A stretch of 64,000 nucleotides of DNA from Sequoia sempervirens (lineage: Eukaryota; Streptophyta; Pinopsida; Cupressales; Cupressaceae), in contig VDFB02018536.1 of assembly GCA_007258455.2 (NCBI GenBank), positions 1 to 64,000 of the forward strand, in the 5' to 3' direction. Positions 39,301 to 46,565 of this stretch are shown here, one piece after another. The translations under genes and the position numbers were made by a program. How positions within the stretch are numbered: the first letter of the stretch is position 1; each line of letters begins with the position of its first letter. The notes beneath the pieces are model-generated. The model made no database searches, had not been told where the DNA came from, and saw only the letters and a program-made list of their open reading frames with translations.

Positions 39301-42061
39301 AAATATAATGGGAATATAAAAAGGATAATCTATAAATATTATGAATTTTTTGAAGTATTAATGATAAACAAATTATGAGTGAATGTTAAATAGGATAAAG
39401 GATAAATAAAAGATTATTTTAATTAGAAATGATAAGGGAATATTATTATATTTGAAAGGGAATTAAGAATAAGTTTAGTGTTTGTAACCCATGTGAAAGG
39501 AAAATGTAAGGATAGAAAAAAGATGGGAAGGATTTGGTTTTCATTTTTCTTGGTGGGCATTGGTAGGGTTTCTTATTAAGGATCAGTTGTAACATTTTTC
39601 ACTGGCTGTGAGTGAGCTATGTGGCTGCCATGCCTGGAAAAGAAGAAATAAGGAAGTGGTGCCATGACACCGCTCTATTTTTGCATCTATAGCATTAACT
39701 GTTAACTCTGTGTATAGGGATTTGGGTGAGAATAAGGGAAGAAGATGAAAGGTCTCTGGCATTCCAAACCCTGGGAATACCCAGATCTTTTCCTTCATGC
39801 TTGCCAATGCATCATTGTAAAAAAGGATTCTTTGTTATGCTGATGGTGACTTCTTTTTGGCATAGAGTTTCATGGGTTATGCTTTGATTTTGTGGAGATT
39901 GAATGGAAAATGGTTGTGCATGAGGGATTTGGAGTGCAAATCTCTGCACATCTTTACATTGATTTGAATGGCATTGTGAGGATATTTGTACCTTTTCTCC
40001 AACTAGGTTTTATTTTGGTTTCTCTGAGCATTGTATTGAGGTAAAGAGGAATACTTTATCTCACTGCTTATACCTGTCATTTGATGTTGATATGGCTGGA
40101 AACGATGGTTTTACATGTCTGTTTTATGTTTCTTGATTCAGTATCTGAAATGATACTGTTTTACATCTTATTTAGCATGAAACAAAGTCTTATATTGCTG
40201 TTCTATTGATTTGGCCATTTCATTCTGCTGGAAACAAAGGTTTATGTGATTGTTTCATCTTGACTGATTCAGCATTTCATTAGACTTCAACTTTGTTTTA
40301 TGTCATGTTGATCTTTATCAAATTGTCCATTTTGTTTGGCTGAAATGATGATTAATTTTTTCAGCTATATCCATTTAAAATGGGCTCACTGGGTATAGGG
40401 AACATTATTGTTTTCTTTGAAGGGGTTTTCTGTATCTTGTTTGGGCATTTTATACTCAAACTTTAAACATGATTACCTTACTTAAAAGAGAATTTCAATT
40501 ACACCCACCTGGCTAATCTTAGAATGAATTTACACTACACCCATTTAATTGTTATGATAATGGGTTTTCATCACAAACATATTTGATTGGTTTGAATATG
40601 AATCATTACACACCTTGACCATATCTCAAATATCGATTTACTACTTACATTTGACAAATTTTGCAATACGATTACATCAACAAAACTTGACTGTTTCAAA
40701 ATATGAATCATTAGCTATCATATTTTTACATTATAAATAGTGCCCTGGTGGAGTTATTTAGAGTCTCCAGACAATATAAACATGTATGGCTTTATACCAC
40801 AAACAGTCAATGAGTTAAGGAAGTCAAAATGAATGAATCAGTTTTTGAAATAATTCATGCATTCTGCATCTAAAAGAAGAAACCTGAGATGTGCTTCTGG
40901 TTTACATGAATCTCGTATAGGAGAAAACATATCACTATGTAGGTATCTATTCTCTGATTCAAGCATTGCTCACGTGACGTACATGTAACTTCTCTTCTTG
41001 TAGAATTATAGTAGGTATTTCCTAAGATGATCTCAATAACAACATCAAGCTCAGCCAAATATGGCAGGAGTAGCTGCTCATTCATTAGGACCGTCATCCA
41101 GGAAACCATTCGACTTGACTGTGCAACTATGCATTCAGAAACACTTCCAAATATTCTCTCTTTTATGCTATTGTTATGTTCTCTATGTGTTTTCAGGGCA
41201 TTATTTTATATAATATAGATATTTGCATCCATATGATATTATAATGTAAATATTTTTAAAATGAAAAAATGATATCTTAAAGAGCTAGAATGGTAGGGTA
41301 GTTAAATTACAAAGGTTTGCAAGTTGTAGTAAATATCTGGAAGAATATTCACTATTAAATTGAAGGGAAATATTTGACTGTTACAACAGTGATCACAATA
41401 GCGATAACTGAATATGGTGAAGTTCTTTGCACTAAGAGATGTCTGCTCAAACTAATTAACTGCAAAAGATCTTAGGTCGAGAAAAGAATAGTGAGTAAAG
41501 ATATGGTTAAATTGTTGAACATGTTACAGAAATCGCACGGGACATTAGCAGAAGAGTAGAAGAAGACATGCATTAACAGATCAGACAAACTGGCAACAAT
41601 TTGAATATACAAATTGCATAATAAGATATAATTGGTAGAATCAACCACAACACTCATACTGATTGAGAAAGTAGCGAACAATACTAGGCTTAGCCAATAG
41701 AACCACAATAGTACTTTGATGGTTGAATCAATAAAACATAGCAACAAACATAAAGGTGAGGAAGCCAACCAACCACAACCACTAATATATAACATCATAA
41801 AATCATAAAATAGGACACCGCAGCATTATAGTTATCTAACTAAAAGTTATGGTTTCAACAATACAAAAATGACAACATTACATACGAAAATCTCACCGGA
41901 ATGGAATCTAGATGTGATAGGCGCCTACCAACTGCACCATTTGATTTTGAGTATTCTTCAGAAAGTATCTCTGCAATCACCCTGTCATCTCCAACATCTT
42001 GTTGACTGCTCAAGGAACTTGAACTAGAACTTTCCCCAAAACTCTCCTTATCTCGATTCAT
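4263..42061 (-). CDS. OTU-domain cysteine protease (deubiquitinase), 9 exons, 225 aa
   Basis: The product is a plant OTU deubiquitinase of the OTU9-12 type, expected to remove ubiquitin from substrates in the cytosol or nucleus. I assembled nine minus-strand exons by conserved protein blocks, GT-AG borders and phase. The coding length is 678 bp (225 codons plus TAG) with no internal stop. Residues 1-55 are a Ser-rich N-terminus followed by an acidic helix ([11 protein letters not shown]) and a GAVGRRLS block. The OTU fold starts near residue 81. The catalytic Cys is C97 in VAGDGNCQ (with D94), and the catalytic His is H203 in WSEVHYNS, followed by N205. [27 protein letters not shown] and [12 protein letters not shown] are family blocks, and the protein ends in a basic KKKHWLF tail. 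The start is the first ATG in frame with conserved sequence. An in-frame ATG at 42109 exists, but an acceptor-like AG lies between the two, so a 5'UTR intron is possible. Introns span 119 bp to 13.3 kb. Confidence 0.93.
4603..4659 (-). CDS. OTU gene exon 8 (catalytic His)
   Basis: The exon encodes [18 protein letters not shown], with catalytic H203 and the following N205 typical of OTU active sites. The acceptor is CATGTCCACAG and the donor GTAAAT. Confidence 0.94.
4660..6113. other. Start of OTU intron 7; unplaced 167-codon plus-strand frame
   Basis: A plus-strand frame at 4881-5384 (167 codons from ATG) is open but resembles no family I recognise. It lies antisense to the OTU gene inside an intron. 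It could be chance or a fragment of an old gene or TE. Nothing else stands out. Confidence 0.3.
6114..6731 (-). pseudogene. LINE-type RNase H domain relic (3' end of a non-LTR retrotransposon)
   Basis: The minus strand encodes a reverse-transcriptase-like RNase H domain of the kind that closes plant LINE ORF2. In order it has [14 protein letters not shown] (first Asp), NLMEAQ (Glu), [12 protein letters not shown] (second Asp), IPRE and [11 protein letters not shown], ending at a TGA near 6114. An in-frame TAG at 6411-6413 and further stops show it is dead. No reverse transcriptase is attached, consistent with the 5' truncation common in LINEs. It sits in OTU intron 7 in the sense orientation. 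Confidence 0.75.
6850..7840 (+). repeat. Dispersed repeat family A, copy 1
   Basis: This stretch shares ordered blocks with 13740-14270. Examples are GCAACAGTGACAGTT, a GAAGAGAACAACCTAGAGA block, GCATATTATAAGTTTACCAAAGACC, and a closing GATAGTAGCCAAAGGGTCGTA block. The two copies have the same orientation. Copy 1 is longer, with no coding capacity recognised. It is probably LTR-derived, but no ends or TSDs were identified. Confidence 0.5.
7841..9395. other. Very A+T-rich non-coding stretch
   Basis: The segment is almost pure A/T with no open frame of note. At 7952 the word TGTCATGACCCC resembles the start of the solo LTR at 48120 (TGTCATGATCCC). I could not find a matching 3' end or target duplication. 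Confidence 0.5.
9404..9953. mobile_element. 550-bp non-autonomous hAT-type MITE with 8-bp TSD
   Basis: A perfect 8-bp direct repeat GTGCTAGG flanks the element (9396-9403 and 9954-9961), the duplication length of hAT transposons. Its termini are inverted: CATGGTTTGCAGACCCGG on the left and, on the complement of the right end, CATAGTTCGCAAACTCGG (14 of 18 match). GAGT/ACTC-type words recur near both ends. It encodes no transposase and carries a C/G-rich short tandem array in its middle. It lies in OTU intron 7, just before a degenerate hAT coding relic, which appears to be a separate element. Confidence 0.8.
9680..9780. repeat. C/G-rich ~29-bp imperfect tandem repeat inside the MITE
   Basis: Three to four imperfect units follow the pattern GCCCCT(A/C)AACCCC..TGGGGG. 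Each unit has C-runs and G-runs that can pair into hairpins. The composition contrasts sharply with the A+T-rich surroundings. Confidence 0.6.
10360..12512 (+). pseudogene. Degenerate hAT transposase (BED finger, DUF659, dimerisation region)
   Basis: Frame-broken pieces follow the order of a plant hAT transposase. About 10400-10540 gives [10 protein letters not shown] and [16 protein letters not shown] (BED-type finger). About 11220-11420 gives a relic of the ARxCxxxG/YRHI..T.CCVH region and a KEIQMFV-like helix. About 11680-11970 gives LDDEWW then [17 protein letters not shown], parallel to exon 3 of the intact hAT at 49.5 kb. It ends near an acidic [10 protein letters not shown] tail and stop. 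Many stops and shifts show it is long dead. It differs from the intact copy: WW..VKYV is continuous where the other has an intron, and intron-like A+T sequence lies at 11433-11535. It is a distinct, older subfamily. Confidence 0.75.
12720..13510. repeat. Probable LTR-derived segment with TTAATTAAATAA palindromic array
   Basis: From about 12760 to 13150 the words TTAATTAAATAA/TTATTTAATTAA recur many times, separated by short C/T-rich spacers, making dense inverted repeats. Downstream is a C/T-rich tract and a TATA-like TTCTATAAAACC near 13342. This layout resembles U3-R-U5 of a retrotransposon LTR. No clear TG..CA borders or TSD were found. Confidence 0.4.
13740..14270 (+). repeat. Dispersed repeat family A, copy 2
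   Basis: This is the second copy of the repeat at 6850-7840, in the same orientation. It is internally shortened and carries a 133-bp tandem duplication. The closing block GATAGCAGCCAAAGGGTTGTA matches the end of copy 1. Confidence 0.5.
13847..14112. repeat. 133-bp tandem duplication (2 units)
   Basis: Unit 1 is 13847-13979 and unit 2 is 13980-14112. Both begin ACCTACATAAATCGATGG and differ at only a handful of bases, so the duplication is much younger than the divergence of repeat family A. Confidence 0.9.
14440..15560 (+). repeat. Dispersed repeat family B, copy 1
   Basis: It starts near GATCCGTAAACTAGGGT (14448) and ends near TATGAGGCCAACAATGACC (15533-15551). The same start block recurs at 38419 and about 45674, and the same end block near 46547. 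An internal block (GGAAGCCATAACTTTTGAAT, then a CAAAAGGAATCCAAGTATGCAA-like stretch) is shared with 45660-46565. No coding domain is recognised. Confidence 0.55.
15561..17193. other. Intronic A+T-rich DNA, no gene seen
   Basis: I see no conserved frame. Near 16985-17055 a small patch (GGTTCAGATACAAG ... CCCTGGGTACAGGTACGAC) shares short words with the G+C-rich patch at 17370-17520 on the other side of the kinase exon relic. This may mark the two ends of one inserted element. Confidence 0.35.
17194..17325 (-). pseudogene. Isolated exon of a Raf-like protein kinase (frameshifted)
   Basis: This minus-strand segment encodes part of a plant Raf-like (MAPKKK-type) Ser/Thr/Tyr kinase N-lobe: [27 protein letters not shown] and [10 protein letters not shown]. 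It keeps the beta-3 Lys (in DIKII) and the alpha-C Glu (in FAREAALL). It is bounded by splice-like sequences (ACTTTACAG before, GTTTGT after). Relative to the family, the 5' part (TAC AAA GAC AAA..) is out of frame with the rest by one missing base. Arg residues expected before FARE and in LSRVQH read Trp and Cys. No other kinase exons are visible nearby. It lies in OTU intron 7 in sense orientation and is probably a captured or duplicated fragment. Confidence 0.7.
17370..17520. repeat. G+C-rich patch of uncertain origin
   Basis: A sharply G+C-rich stretch (CCAGGGCACGGCCCTGCC, then repeated CCAGACCC/CCAATCCC words) stands out from the A+T-rich intron. It reads like a subterminal region of a DNA transposon, but no TIR or TSD was established. 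Minus- and plus-strand frames across it look like compositional artefacts. Confidence 0.35.
18008..18092 (-). CDS. OTU gene exon 7
   Basis: The exon encodes [16 protein letters not shown] and [12 protein letters not shown] plus one base of Glu. The acceptor is TTGTGTGCAG and the donor GTGAGG. Intron 7 (4660-18007, 13.3 kb), which follows, is the largest in the gene. Confidence 0.94.
18356..18385. repeat. (TA)n(CA)n microsatellite
   Basis: A pure run of TA dinucleotides passes directly into CA dinucleotides in OTU intron 7, close upstream of exon 7 on the plus-strand map. Confidence 0.9.
18386..21904. other. OTU intron 6 content, no gene seen
   Basis: This is A+T-rich intronic DNA. Open frames such as the plus-strand one at 19287-19685 (132 codons) have no recognisable domain. 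No repeat ends or RNA genes were recognised. Confidence 0.45.
21905..21953 (-). CDS. OTU gene exon 6
   Basis: This 49-bp exon completes the Lys codon and encodes [16 protein letters not shown]. The acceptor is TACTATGCAG and the donor GTATGG. The [12 protein letters not shown] block is strongly conserved in OTU proteases. Confidence 0.94.
22073..22146 (-). CDS. OTU gene exon 5
   Basis: The exon encodes [24 protein letters not shown] plus two bases of Lys. The acceptor is GTTGCAG and the donor GTATGG. The [10 protein letters not shown] block is a hallmark of plant OTU9-12 proteins. Confidence 0.94.
22147..25179. other. OTU intron 4, part with no recognised gene
   Basis: No conserved frame is seen. 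From about 23640 to 24000 the word GGTCATAC and variants recur irregularly, giving a loosely repetitive feel without a fixed period. DNA from about 24990 onward may already belong to the decayed Gypsy element whose integrase follows. Confidence 0.4.
25180..26150 (+). pseudogene. Ty3/Gypsy integrase relic (core and C-terminal domain)
   Basis: In shifting plus-strand frames I read [11 protein letters not shown], an [16 protein letters not shown] catalytic block, a block around the second half of the core, [15 protein letters not shown], then [33 protein letters not shown] and HSIVNCKYL. This is the order of the Gypsy integrase core and its GPY/F C-terminal domain. Stops and shifts separate the pieces. 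The wording closely matches the integrase relic at 46.8-48.1 kb, so both come from one Gypsy family. It lies antisense to the OTU gene in intron 4. Confidence 0.75.
26151..26589. other. Left flank of the Copia insertion, probable 3' part of an older retroelement
   Basis: The flank continues from the Gypsy integrase relic with only weak coding traces. Together with the right flank (32059-32420) it forms the pre-insertion site of the Copia element. The sequence is not clearly classifiable. Confidence 0.35.
26590..26594. repeat. Target-site duplication CCTAT, left
   Basis: This 5-bp direct repeat abuts the left LTR. The identical right copy is at 32054-32058. Confidence 0.9.
26595..26833 (-). 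repeat. 3' LTR of the Copia element
   Basis: This 239-bp LTR is preceded on the minus strand by a purine tract. The stop codon of the pol frame (26828-26830) falls just inside it. Confidence 0.95.
26828..30924 (-). pseudogene. Copia gag-pol polyprotein gene, inactivated
   Basis: The gag start ([17 protein letters not shown]) is at 30924. The zinc knuckle [14 protein letters not shown] is at 30157-30198. The protease reads [10 protein letters not shown], with Cys where the family has Gly after Asp-Ser. Integrase shows the HHCC region (HQRYGHLN...CGACQAGK) and [16 protein letters not shown] and the NGVVERRN Glu. RT shows [14 protein letters not shown] and YVDD (27781-27792). RNase H has DDRKSTSGY and ALSSTEAEY. 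Breaks: TAG at 30850, 30688, 30358, 30259, 30250, 30079, 29776, 27332 and 27203; TGA at 28750 (lowest plus-strand coordinate of each); and a single-base loss near 27595 just after YVDD-RT. The frame closes with TAA inside the 3' LTR. It is non-functional as it stands. Confidence 0.93.
26834..26842 (-). promoter_or_regulatory. Polypurine tract
   Basis: The minus strand reads AAGGGAGGG directly before the 3' LTR. It is also the last coding stretch of pol (KGG). Confidence 0.85.
30925..31800 (-). other. Copia untranslated leader
   Basis: About 0.88 kb lies between the PBS and the gag ATG. It has no conserved frame in sense, and it is richer in CG dinucleotides than the surroundings. An apparent plus-strand frame (31243-31515) is antisense to the element and not credible as a gene. 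Confidence 0.6.
31801..31814 (-). promoter_or_regulatory. Primer-binding site, initiator Met tRNA type
   Basis: Immediately inside the 5' LTR the minus strand reads TGGTATCAGAGCCA. This is the classic plant Copia PBS complementary to the 3' end of initiator methionine tRNA. Confidence 0.92.
31815..32053 (-). repeat. 5' LTR of the Copia element
   Basis: This 239-bp LTR is directly followed (to the left) by the primer-binding site. Its mate at 26595-26833 has identical length and six substitutions (about 2.5%). Confidence 0.95.
32054..32058. repeat. Target-site duplication CCTAT, right
   Basis: This 5-bp direct repeat abuts the right LTR and pairs with 26590-26594. Confidence 0.9.
32059..32420 (+). 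other. Right flank of Copia insertion with LTR-like U3/R signals
   Basis: The plus strand has a TATA-like ATCTATAAAAGAAG near 32090-32105, a CTTGTAATTATCTT stretch, and GGGGGTTTCCTGGATAAAAT near 32320-32340, an arrangement typical of U3-R-U5. The Copia element may have inserted into an LTR of an older plus-strand element. Ends were not identified. Confidence 0.35.
32421..33406. other. OTU intron 4, part next to exon 4
   Basis: This is A+T-rich DNA with no recognisable gene or repeat. Confidence 0.45.
33407..33481 (-). CDS. OTU gene exon 4
   Basis: The exon has 25 codons, [10 protein letters not shown] ... HVRKEVVKQ, the conserved helix following the catalytic Cys. The acceptor is CTTTACAG and the donor GTAATA. 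Intron 4 (22147-33406, 11.3 kb), which follows, holds the Copia element and a Gypsy relic. Confidence 0.94.
33679..33733 (-). CDS. OTU gene exon 3 (catalytic Cys)
   Basis: This 55-bp exon encodes [18 protein letters not shown] and carries the OTU nucleophile C97 two codons from its 3' end. The acceptor is ...CCTCGTAG and the donor GTTGGT. Intron 3, which follows, is only 197 bp. Confidence 0.93.
33734..35234. other. OTU intron 2
   Basis: This is 1.5 kb of intronic DNA with no TE signature that I can recognise, bounded by donor GTGAAA and acceptor CCTCGTAG. Confidence 0.6.
35235..35308 (-). CDS. OTU gene exon 2
   Basis: The exon encodes [16 protein letters not shown] and FDHQRLFD plus two bases of an Arg codon. 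The acceptor is ...GTTGCCAG and the donor GTGAAA. The HVPRIN and DHQRL blocks are typical of the linker before the OTU fold in plant OTU11/12-like proteins. Confidence 0.9.
37382..37593. repeat. Degenerate 106-bp tandem duplication
   Basis: Two units start at 37382 and 37488. Shared stretches include CTGAACT..TTGAAGAT.AGGCATCTT and AAAAGAAAAATAGATGAATG. The sequence reads like a decayed acidic/basic protein-coding repeat with many stops. Confidence 0.7.
38419..38780 (+). repeat. Dispersed repeat family B, truncated copy 2
   Basis: It begins GATCCATAAACTAGGGTGAA, followed by ATTCCACACACATTGTCAT, matching the 5' blocks of the copies at 14440 and 45660. The 3' block is missing. Confidence 0.5.
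39032..39100 (+). other. Exon-like segment, uncertain
   Basis: A good acceptor (TTGGTTTTGCAG at 39020-39031) is followed by an open frame [20 protein letters not shown] ending in TGA. No partner exons were found, so this is only a possibility. Confidence 0.15.
41897..42061 (-). CDS. OTU gene exon 1 (residues 1-55)
   Basis: The exon encodes [10 protein letters not shown], a run of serines, and [11 protein letters not shown]...[11 protein letters not shown]. It ends on a codon boundary at donor GTGAGA (41891-41896). Upstream of the ATG a pyrimidine-rich stretch ending in AG could be a 5'UTR intron acceptor. The alternative ATG at 42109 would add 16 residues. Confidence 0.88.
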
Positions 42062-45000
42062 ATTCCTTGATTGATAGAGCAGCAAAATGTTTGTTTTCCT
42101 ATGGACCAATTAGAGATGATGCCGGATAAAATCACTCTGCTTTTAGAAAAGATAAAATTGGTGTTCTCTAATTTGTCGCAGCAAAGTATTTTCCTCTTGT
42201 GTGGAGCAAATACAAGATGCTAGACCAATCACCAAGTGTTGAAAACAACCTTCTAATTCACAATGTCGATGTAGCATGGAGCAAATATGCAATGATTCAA
42301 GAATAGTTGCCTAGTGTTTAAATGACCTAAATCACTATACAGACACAACCATAATATACAAATATTTTTGAACAGGAAAAACATGCAGACTTGGATCTCC
42401 TTTCATGCTCCTAAGACAGCATGAAGTGTCAAGAATCACCCAAGCAACAATCCAACTTGTTGCAATTCTTCAGAAGCCTAAATTTCCCCCGAAGTAACTC
42501 TTCTGCAATGATAACAATTTAACAAATTATTAGACCTCAACAAATACATTGGCTCAAAAAGAAAAAACAAATAGCCTCAGTTTATACACCCATAATGACT
42601 TTAAAAAATGAATTTATATTCAGTAGTCAGAATAACGTAACTACTTGTTGCACAAAGCAAATCATGAGTTCTCAAACCTCAGCATACAGTCAACTTTTTC
42701 TACATTAAAAAAAGTGTTTTTTTTAAACTATACAGAAATTAGCAAAGAAGATGAAAATTGCATGGTACACATAATTATGTATTTAATTTTATACACAATT
42801 GCAATCTTTAATGTCAAAATTTAGCACCTTTAATTTGGTTGTCTTGGGGGGCACGACACTTTGAGATTTTCAGTTATTTTGTTTGACAGATATTTTGAGT
42901 GGATATCTACCCCACACAGATTTCCAGTTATTTGGAATATCTCAGGCAATGTGCCCAGTTTGACATTCAGGATGTGGTGCCATTACACCCTCTTTTCTGT
43001 ATGAATTCCTGTAGGCTGTAATTATCTTTATTTTTAGTAATATAATGCCACATTAAAGAACATCACTTTTACAGTTGAGGCTCTCTATATGATGTGTAAA
43101 AGGATTTTAGAGGTTTGAACCTTTAGAGCACAAAAACATGTGTCAACCTGTAACCTATAACTGACCTCTCATTTTGCAAGAATGATGACGTATTCCAATT
43201 TTTTTATCAGTAAAGTCACTAAAATTAGAAATAAGAACATTCCATTATATTAGAATATGGTAATTACAATTAATCAGAGCCCTTCTGTGCATGCAGTGCC
43301 AGGTGCTTGCTAATCATTTGAACCAGCAGTCATTATATAATAATTAGACGCCAAGAGGCCAACTTTCTCAAGAACTATAAAATGGAGGGACTCTTTCAGA
43401 CATTCCAATGAAAAATTTCAACCTACTGCCAATCAAAATGTACATAATGATGTCCACTCTTCCTAACAGACATACAAATACCAGCAGGAAGTATATAACC
43501 ATGCAATTTAACATATGTATTCCAATATTCTACTTTCCAACAAAACATAAAAAAGATTAGTGTTTGCAAGGACAGCTACTCCATATCCGGGGGCAGACCC
43601 AGTCATAGCAGTGGGACGTGAGAGTTCCAAGGCATTCTGCTTGGCCATTTCACACATTATATTTTACCACTGCATGTCTTCCCCAGACAATGGTTCCCAT
43701 AATCAAATCTATTGTATTCAAGAAAATGTCTGAAACCCCAAACACCCTCCTGAAGTTGCTGATCATTTGCCCAATGAGCATGTATCAGTTCAGTCCCAAG
43801 TTCACTTGATGATCACTTGCCCTGGCTACTGGAGCCAGATGCCCATTGCCTTCAATAGAGTCAATACTGGATCTAGTGATGCAGGATATGATACTGTCCA
43901 AAATAAAGAAATTCCAACGGGGTACAGTGAAGTATTGAAAACCTAAATGCAACATTTGAATTAATATACATGTAAATGGTCTAATCTGTATTTAATTTCA
44001 TATGTTATGTAGGGTGTTAGTTCTGATATAATAAAGGGTAAGCCTCAATGATCTGGTGGTGACCCTCAAATAAATAAATCACCCTAGATGTCATGGATAG
44101 GTAGATTGTATCCAGTGAATATTGTTTTGCAAGTAGCTTGGGTGAGAAGCCACTCATTTTGCTATAAATAAAGGTTTACATTTTCCATGTACCCATTGTA
44201 TTTTCATATCAATATAACTATATGTGACTACGTCATGTCTTTTGGACAAGTATTTCCTCCATTTTTCAGGGTTTGAAGGTGCCATTCTAAATTTTGGGCC
44301 TGCAGATGTCCCCATTGATCACTTCTGTAACAAATCAATAAGCATTTCCCTGCCAATAATCAACCACAACAATACAAAGGTACTATTTTCTTTCTCTTCC
44401 CTTCACCCAGTCAAGAGCCAAGCTAGTTGAGTCAGTGCACTTGCTAAGGTTGCAGGTGCACCACAGATGAAATACATAGTCACTGATATTTTGAGACTTC
44501 AATTGCAGACTCCTGTAAATGGACTTATGAATTAACTGTACAGACAGGTCCCACAATTCCTCCTGATAAGGTCTTAGAACGACAGCTTGGCATGCAAGAG
44601 TTTGAGAATGCTAGCATCCTGACACAAATAACCCTCATGAAATGCTAAAATTTAATTCCTTGCTCAACGAATGATGTATTCTCAGTGTTCCACAGGGTTT
44701 TGCAACAAGGGGGGCAAATAACCCTCATGAAATGCTAAAATCTAATTCCGTGCTCAATGAATGATGAATTCTCAGTGCCCCACAGGGTTTTGGAACAAAT
44801 GGAGCGGTTGGGGGGATTGGGAGATGGGTTTTGAAAAAGGAAAAGATGGACTCAAATTTGGGGACACTAGAGGCACAGCAGTGCAAATAATATATAATTA
44901 TAACAAGAATGAATTAATTATAAAAAACTAGTAAAATTGAATAAATATAGAATATATTAACAATAAATTTAATATATAATATTATAAAAGAATAAAAATT

Positions 45001-45205
45001 CACAATAAAATTTATAAATGTATAAAGAATAAATTAATTGTTCATTGTTCATTCATTATATATATAAAATATTAAAATTTAAAAAATATAAATATATTAA
45101 AAATAAATTTAATATATAACACATAAAATAACAATTTTTAAACTAATTCACAATGAAGTTAATTATTTATTCCTTGTTCATTTATTATATATATAATATA
45201 ATTAA
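42062..45205. other. Region upstream of the OTU gene
   Basis: It should contain the OTU promoter, but no element is certain. The plus strand has a fairly long frame with one TGA from about 43573 to 43945 (PYPGADPVIAVGRESSKA onward) that I cannot assign. It also has an LTR-like TATA and TSS layout (TTGCTATAAATAAAGG near 44160). A 90-bp tandem duplication follows. Confidence 0.4.
44625..44804. repeat. 90-bp tandem duplication (2 units)
   Basis: Units at 44625-44714 and 44715-44804 both begin CAAATAACCCTCATGAAATG and share CCACAGGGTTTTG near their ends, with scattered substitutions. Confidence 0.85.
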
Positions 45206-45412
45206 GCCCAGGGGCACATGGTGCAACAGTATGTCTATTGGCTGTTCTGTGATAGGTACCAAATTCAAGTCCTATGGTGGACATGGTGTCGCTTAGGTGT
45301 GCTTCAATTGGGTCTTTCATGGACAATGTGTTTCAAACTTGGGGAATGATTCCCCCATTTGTGGTCTCACTAGCTAGTCCCTAGTTATGCCCAAAGTTTA
45401 TCAATCAAAAAT
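45206..45412 (+). mobile_element. SINE-like element with tRNA-type promoter boxes
   Basis: An A box TGGTGCAACAG (45219-45229) fits TRGYNNARNNG exactly. A B box ATTCAAGTC (45263-45271) fits GWTCRANNC at all but the first base, 44 bp downstream. A body of about 140 bp follows, then A-rich sequence, inside an A+T-rich region where a TSD cannot be judged. Confidence 0.45.
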
Positions 45413-45659
45413 ATATATAATTATATATAATATTATTAATATATAAATACTTTTAGTTATTAAATTAATTAATAATAAACATTATAATTAACTATTAAGA
45501 CCAGAGTTAAAGTTTTTTAGTTTTTTAAATTAAATTTAAAATTAAAAGCTTTGACCATAAAGATTTGACAATAATCCAGAAATGCTTCATTAACAAAATT
45601 TTAAGAATAATGCTGTCTCGACTCTTTGCACATCAAGAGATTTGAATTCAAATTTGATC

Positions 45660-46565
45660 CACCCTGATCCACTAATCCATAAACTAGAGAGAATATTCAT
45701 CGTGCATAGTCACCAATCTTACAAAATATGTAGGAGTTAAAATTTGAGAATAATAAATTACTTAAATTCTTTATTTAGAATGAACATGTAGTATGAAATC
45801 AGAAAATAAAGACACCACCACCAAAAGGAGACAAAGAGAACAAAGGTTGAGAAACCCCTCATGGGTAAAAATTCCACCAAGTGAGAGAAACCCCTTGTGG
45901 GAAAAACTTCCACCAAAAGTGAGAGAAACCTCACTTGGTACTCCACAAATGGTGAGTTACAATTGATCACTAACAGCTACACTTACTTCAGAGCTTGTAA
46001 ACACTCTTTTACAGCCATTTACAACTTAATTCTAAAATTCTTTGGACCTCTGCTACATGATGGTCATAAAACATGAGCTTAAACACTCATAAATGCTCCC
46101 AAATACATGACCTATGTGACTCAATGATTCCCAATGATCCATAACACCACTCTAACATGGTATTTACAAACCTCAAGACACCTAGAAGCTGAAATAACCA
46201 TCAACAATAAAGAGGAAGCCAAAAACCCTGAGTTCTGGAGTACCAAAAGACACAATCACATAGAACAAGTTTGACGATTTACTAGAGAAAAAGTTTGTTG
46301 GGCAAACACAAAGTTGCCACTTCACACGATGAATTTGCTGAGGTGAACACAACAAGGTTAACACTTCAGCTATTTTCTTTGACCCAACTCTTTTGGAAGC
46401 CATGACTTATGCATGCAGACTTGTAATGAGGTGTCATTTTTCTTTTAAATTGCATAACTTTTCAAGAGGAATCCAAATATGCAATCATATTCAACTTTTG
46501 ATATCATCTACACACTGATCTTGCCCCTATAACACAACTATGTCTACGAGGCCAACAATGAATAA
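45660..46565 (+). repeat. Dispersed repeat family B, copy 3
   Basis: It shares the start block (AATCCATAAACTAGAG), the block GGAAGCCATGACTTATGCAT, and the end block ACGAGGCCAACAATGA with 14440-15560, in the same order and orientation. Within it, GAGAAACCCC(T)..CCACCAA is repeated about three times near 45850-45940. Confidence 0.55.

Larger units (their letters stand above)
35309..41896. other. OTU intron 1, mostly unrecognised
   Basis: This 6.6-kb intron contains a degenerate 106-bp tandem duplication, a truncated copy of repeat family B, and a weak exon-like plus-strand segment at 39032-39100. The plus-strand frame at 36489-36761 has no known domain. Confidence 0.5.

Noticed and set aside
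42062..42109. Start of the OTU protein at 42109 instead of 42061
   Set aside because: The extra 16 residues are hydrophobic and unlike the family, and an AG preceded by a pyrimidine-rich stretch separates them from the conserved part. It cannot be excluded without cDNA.
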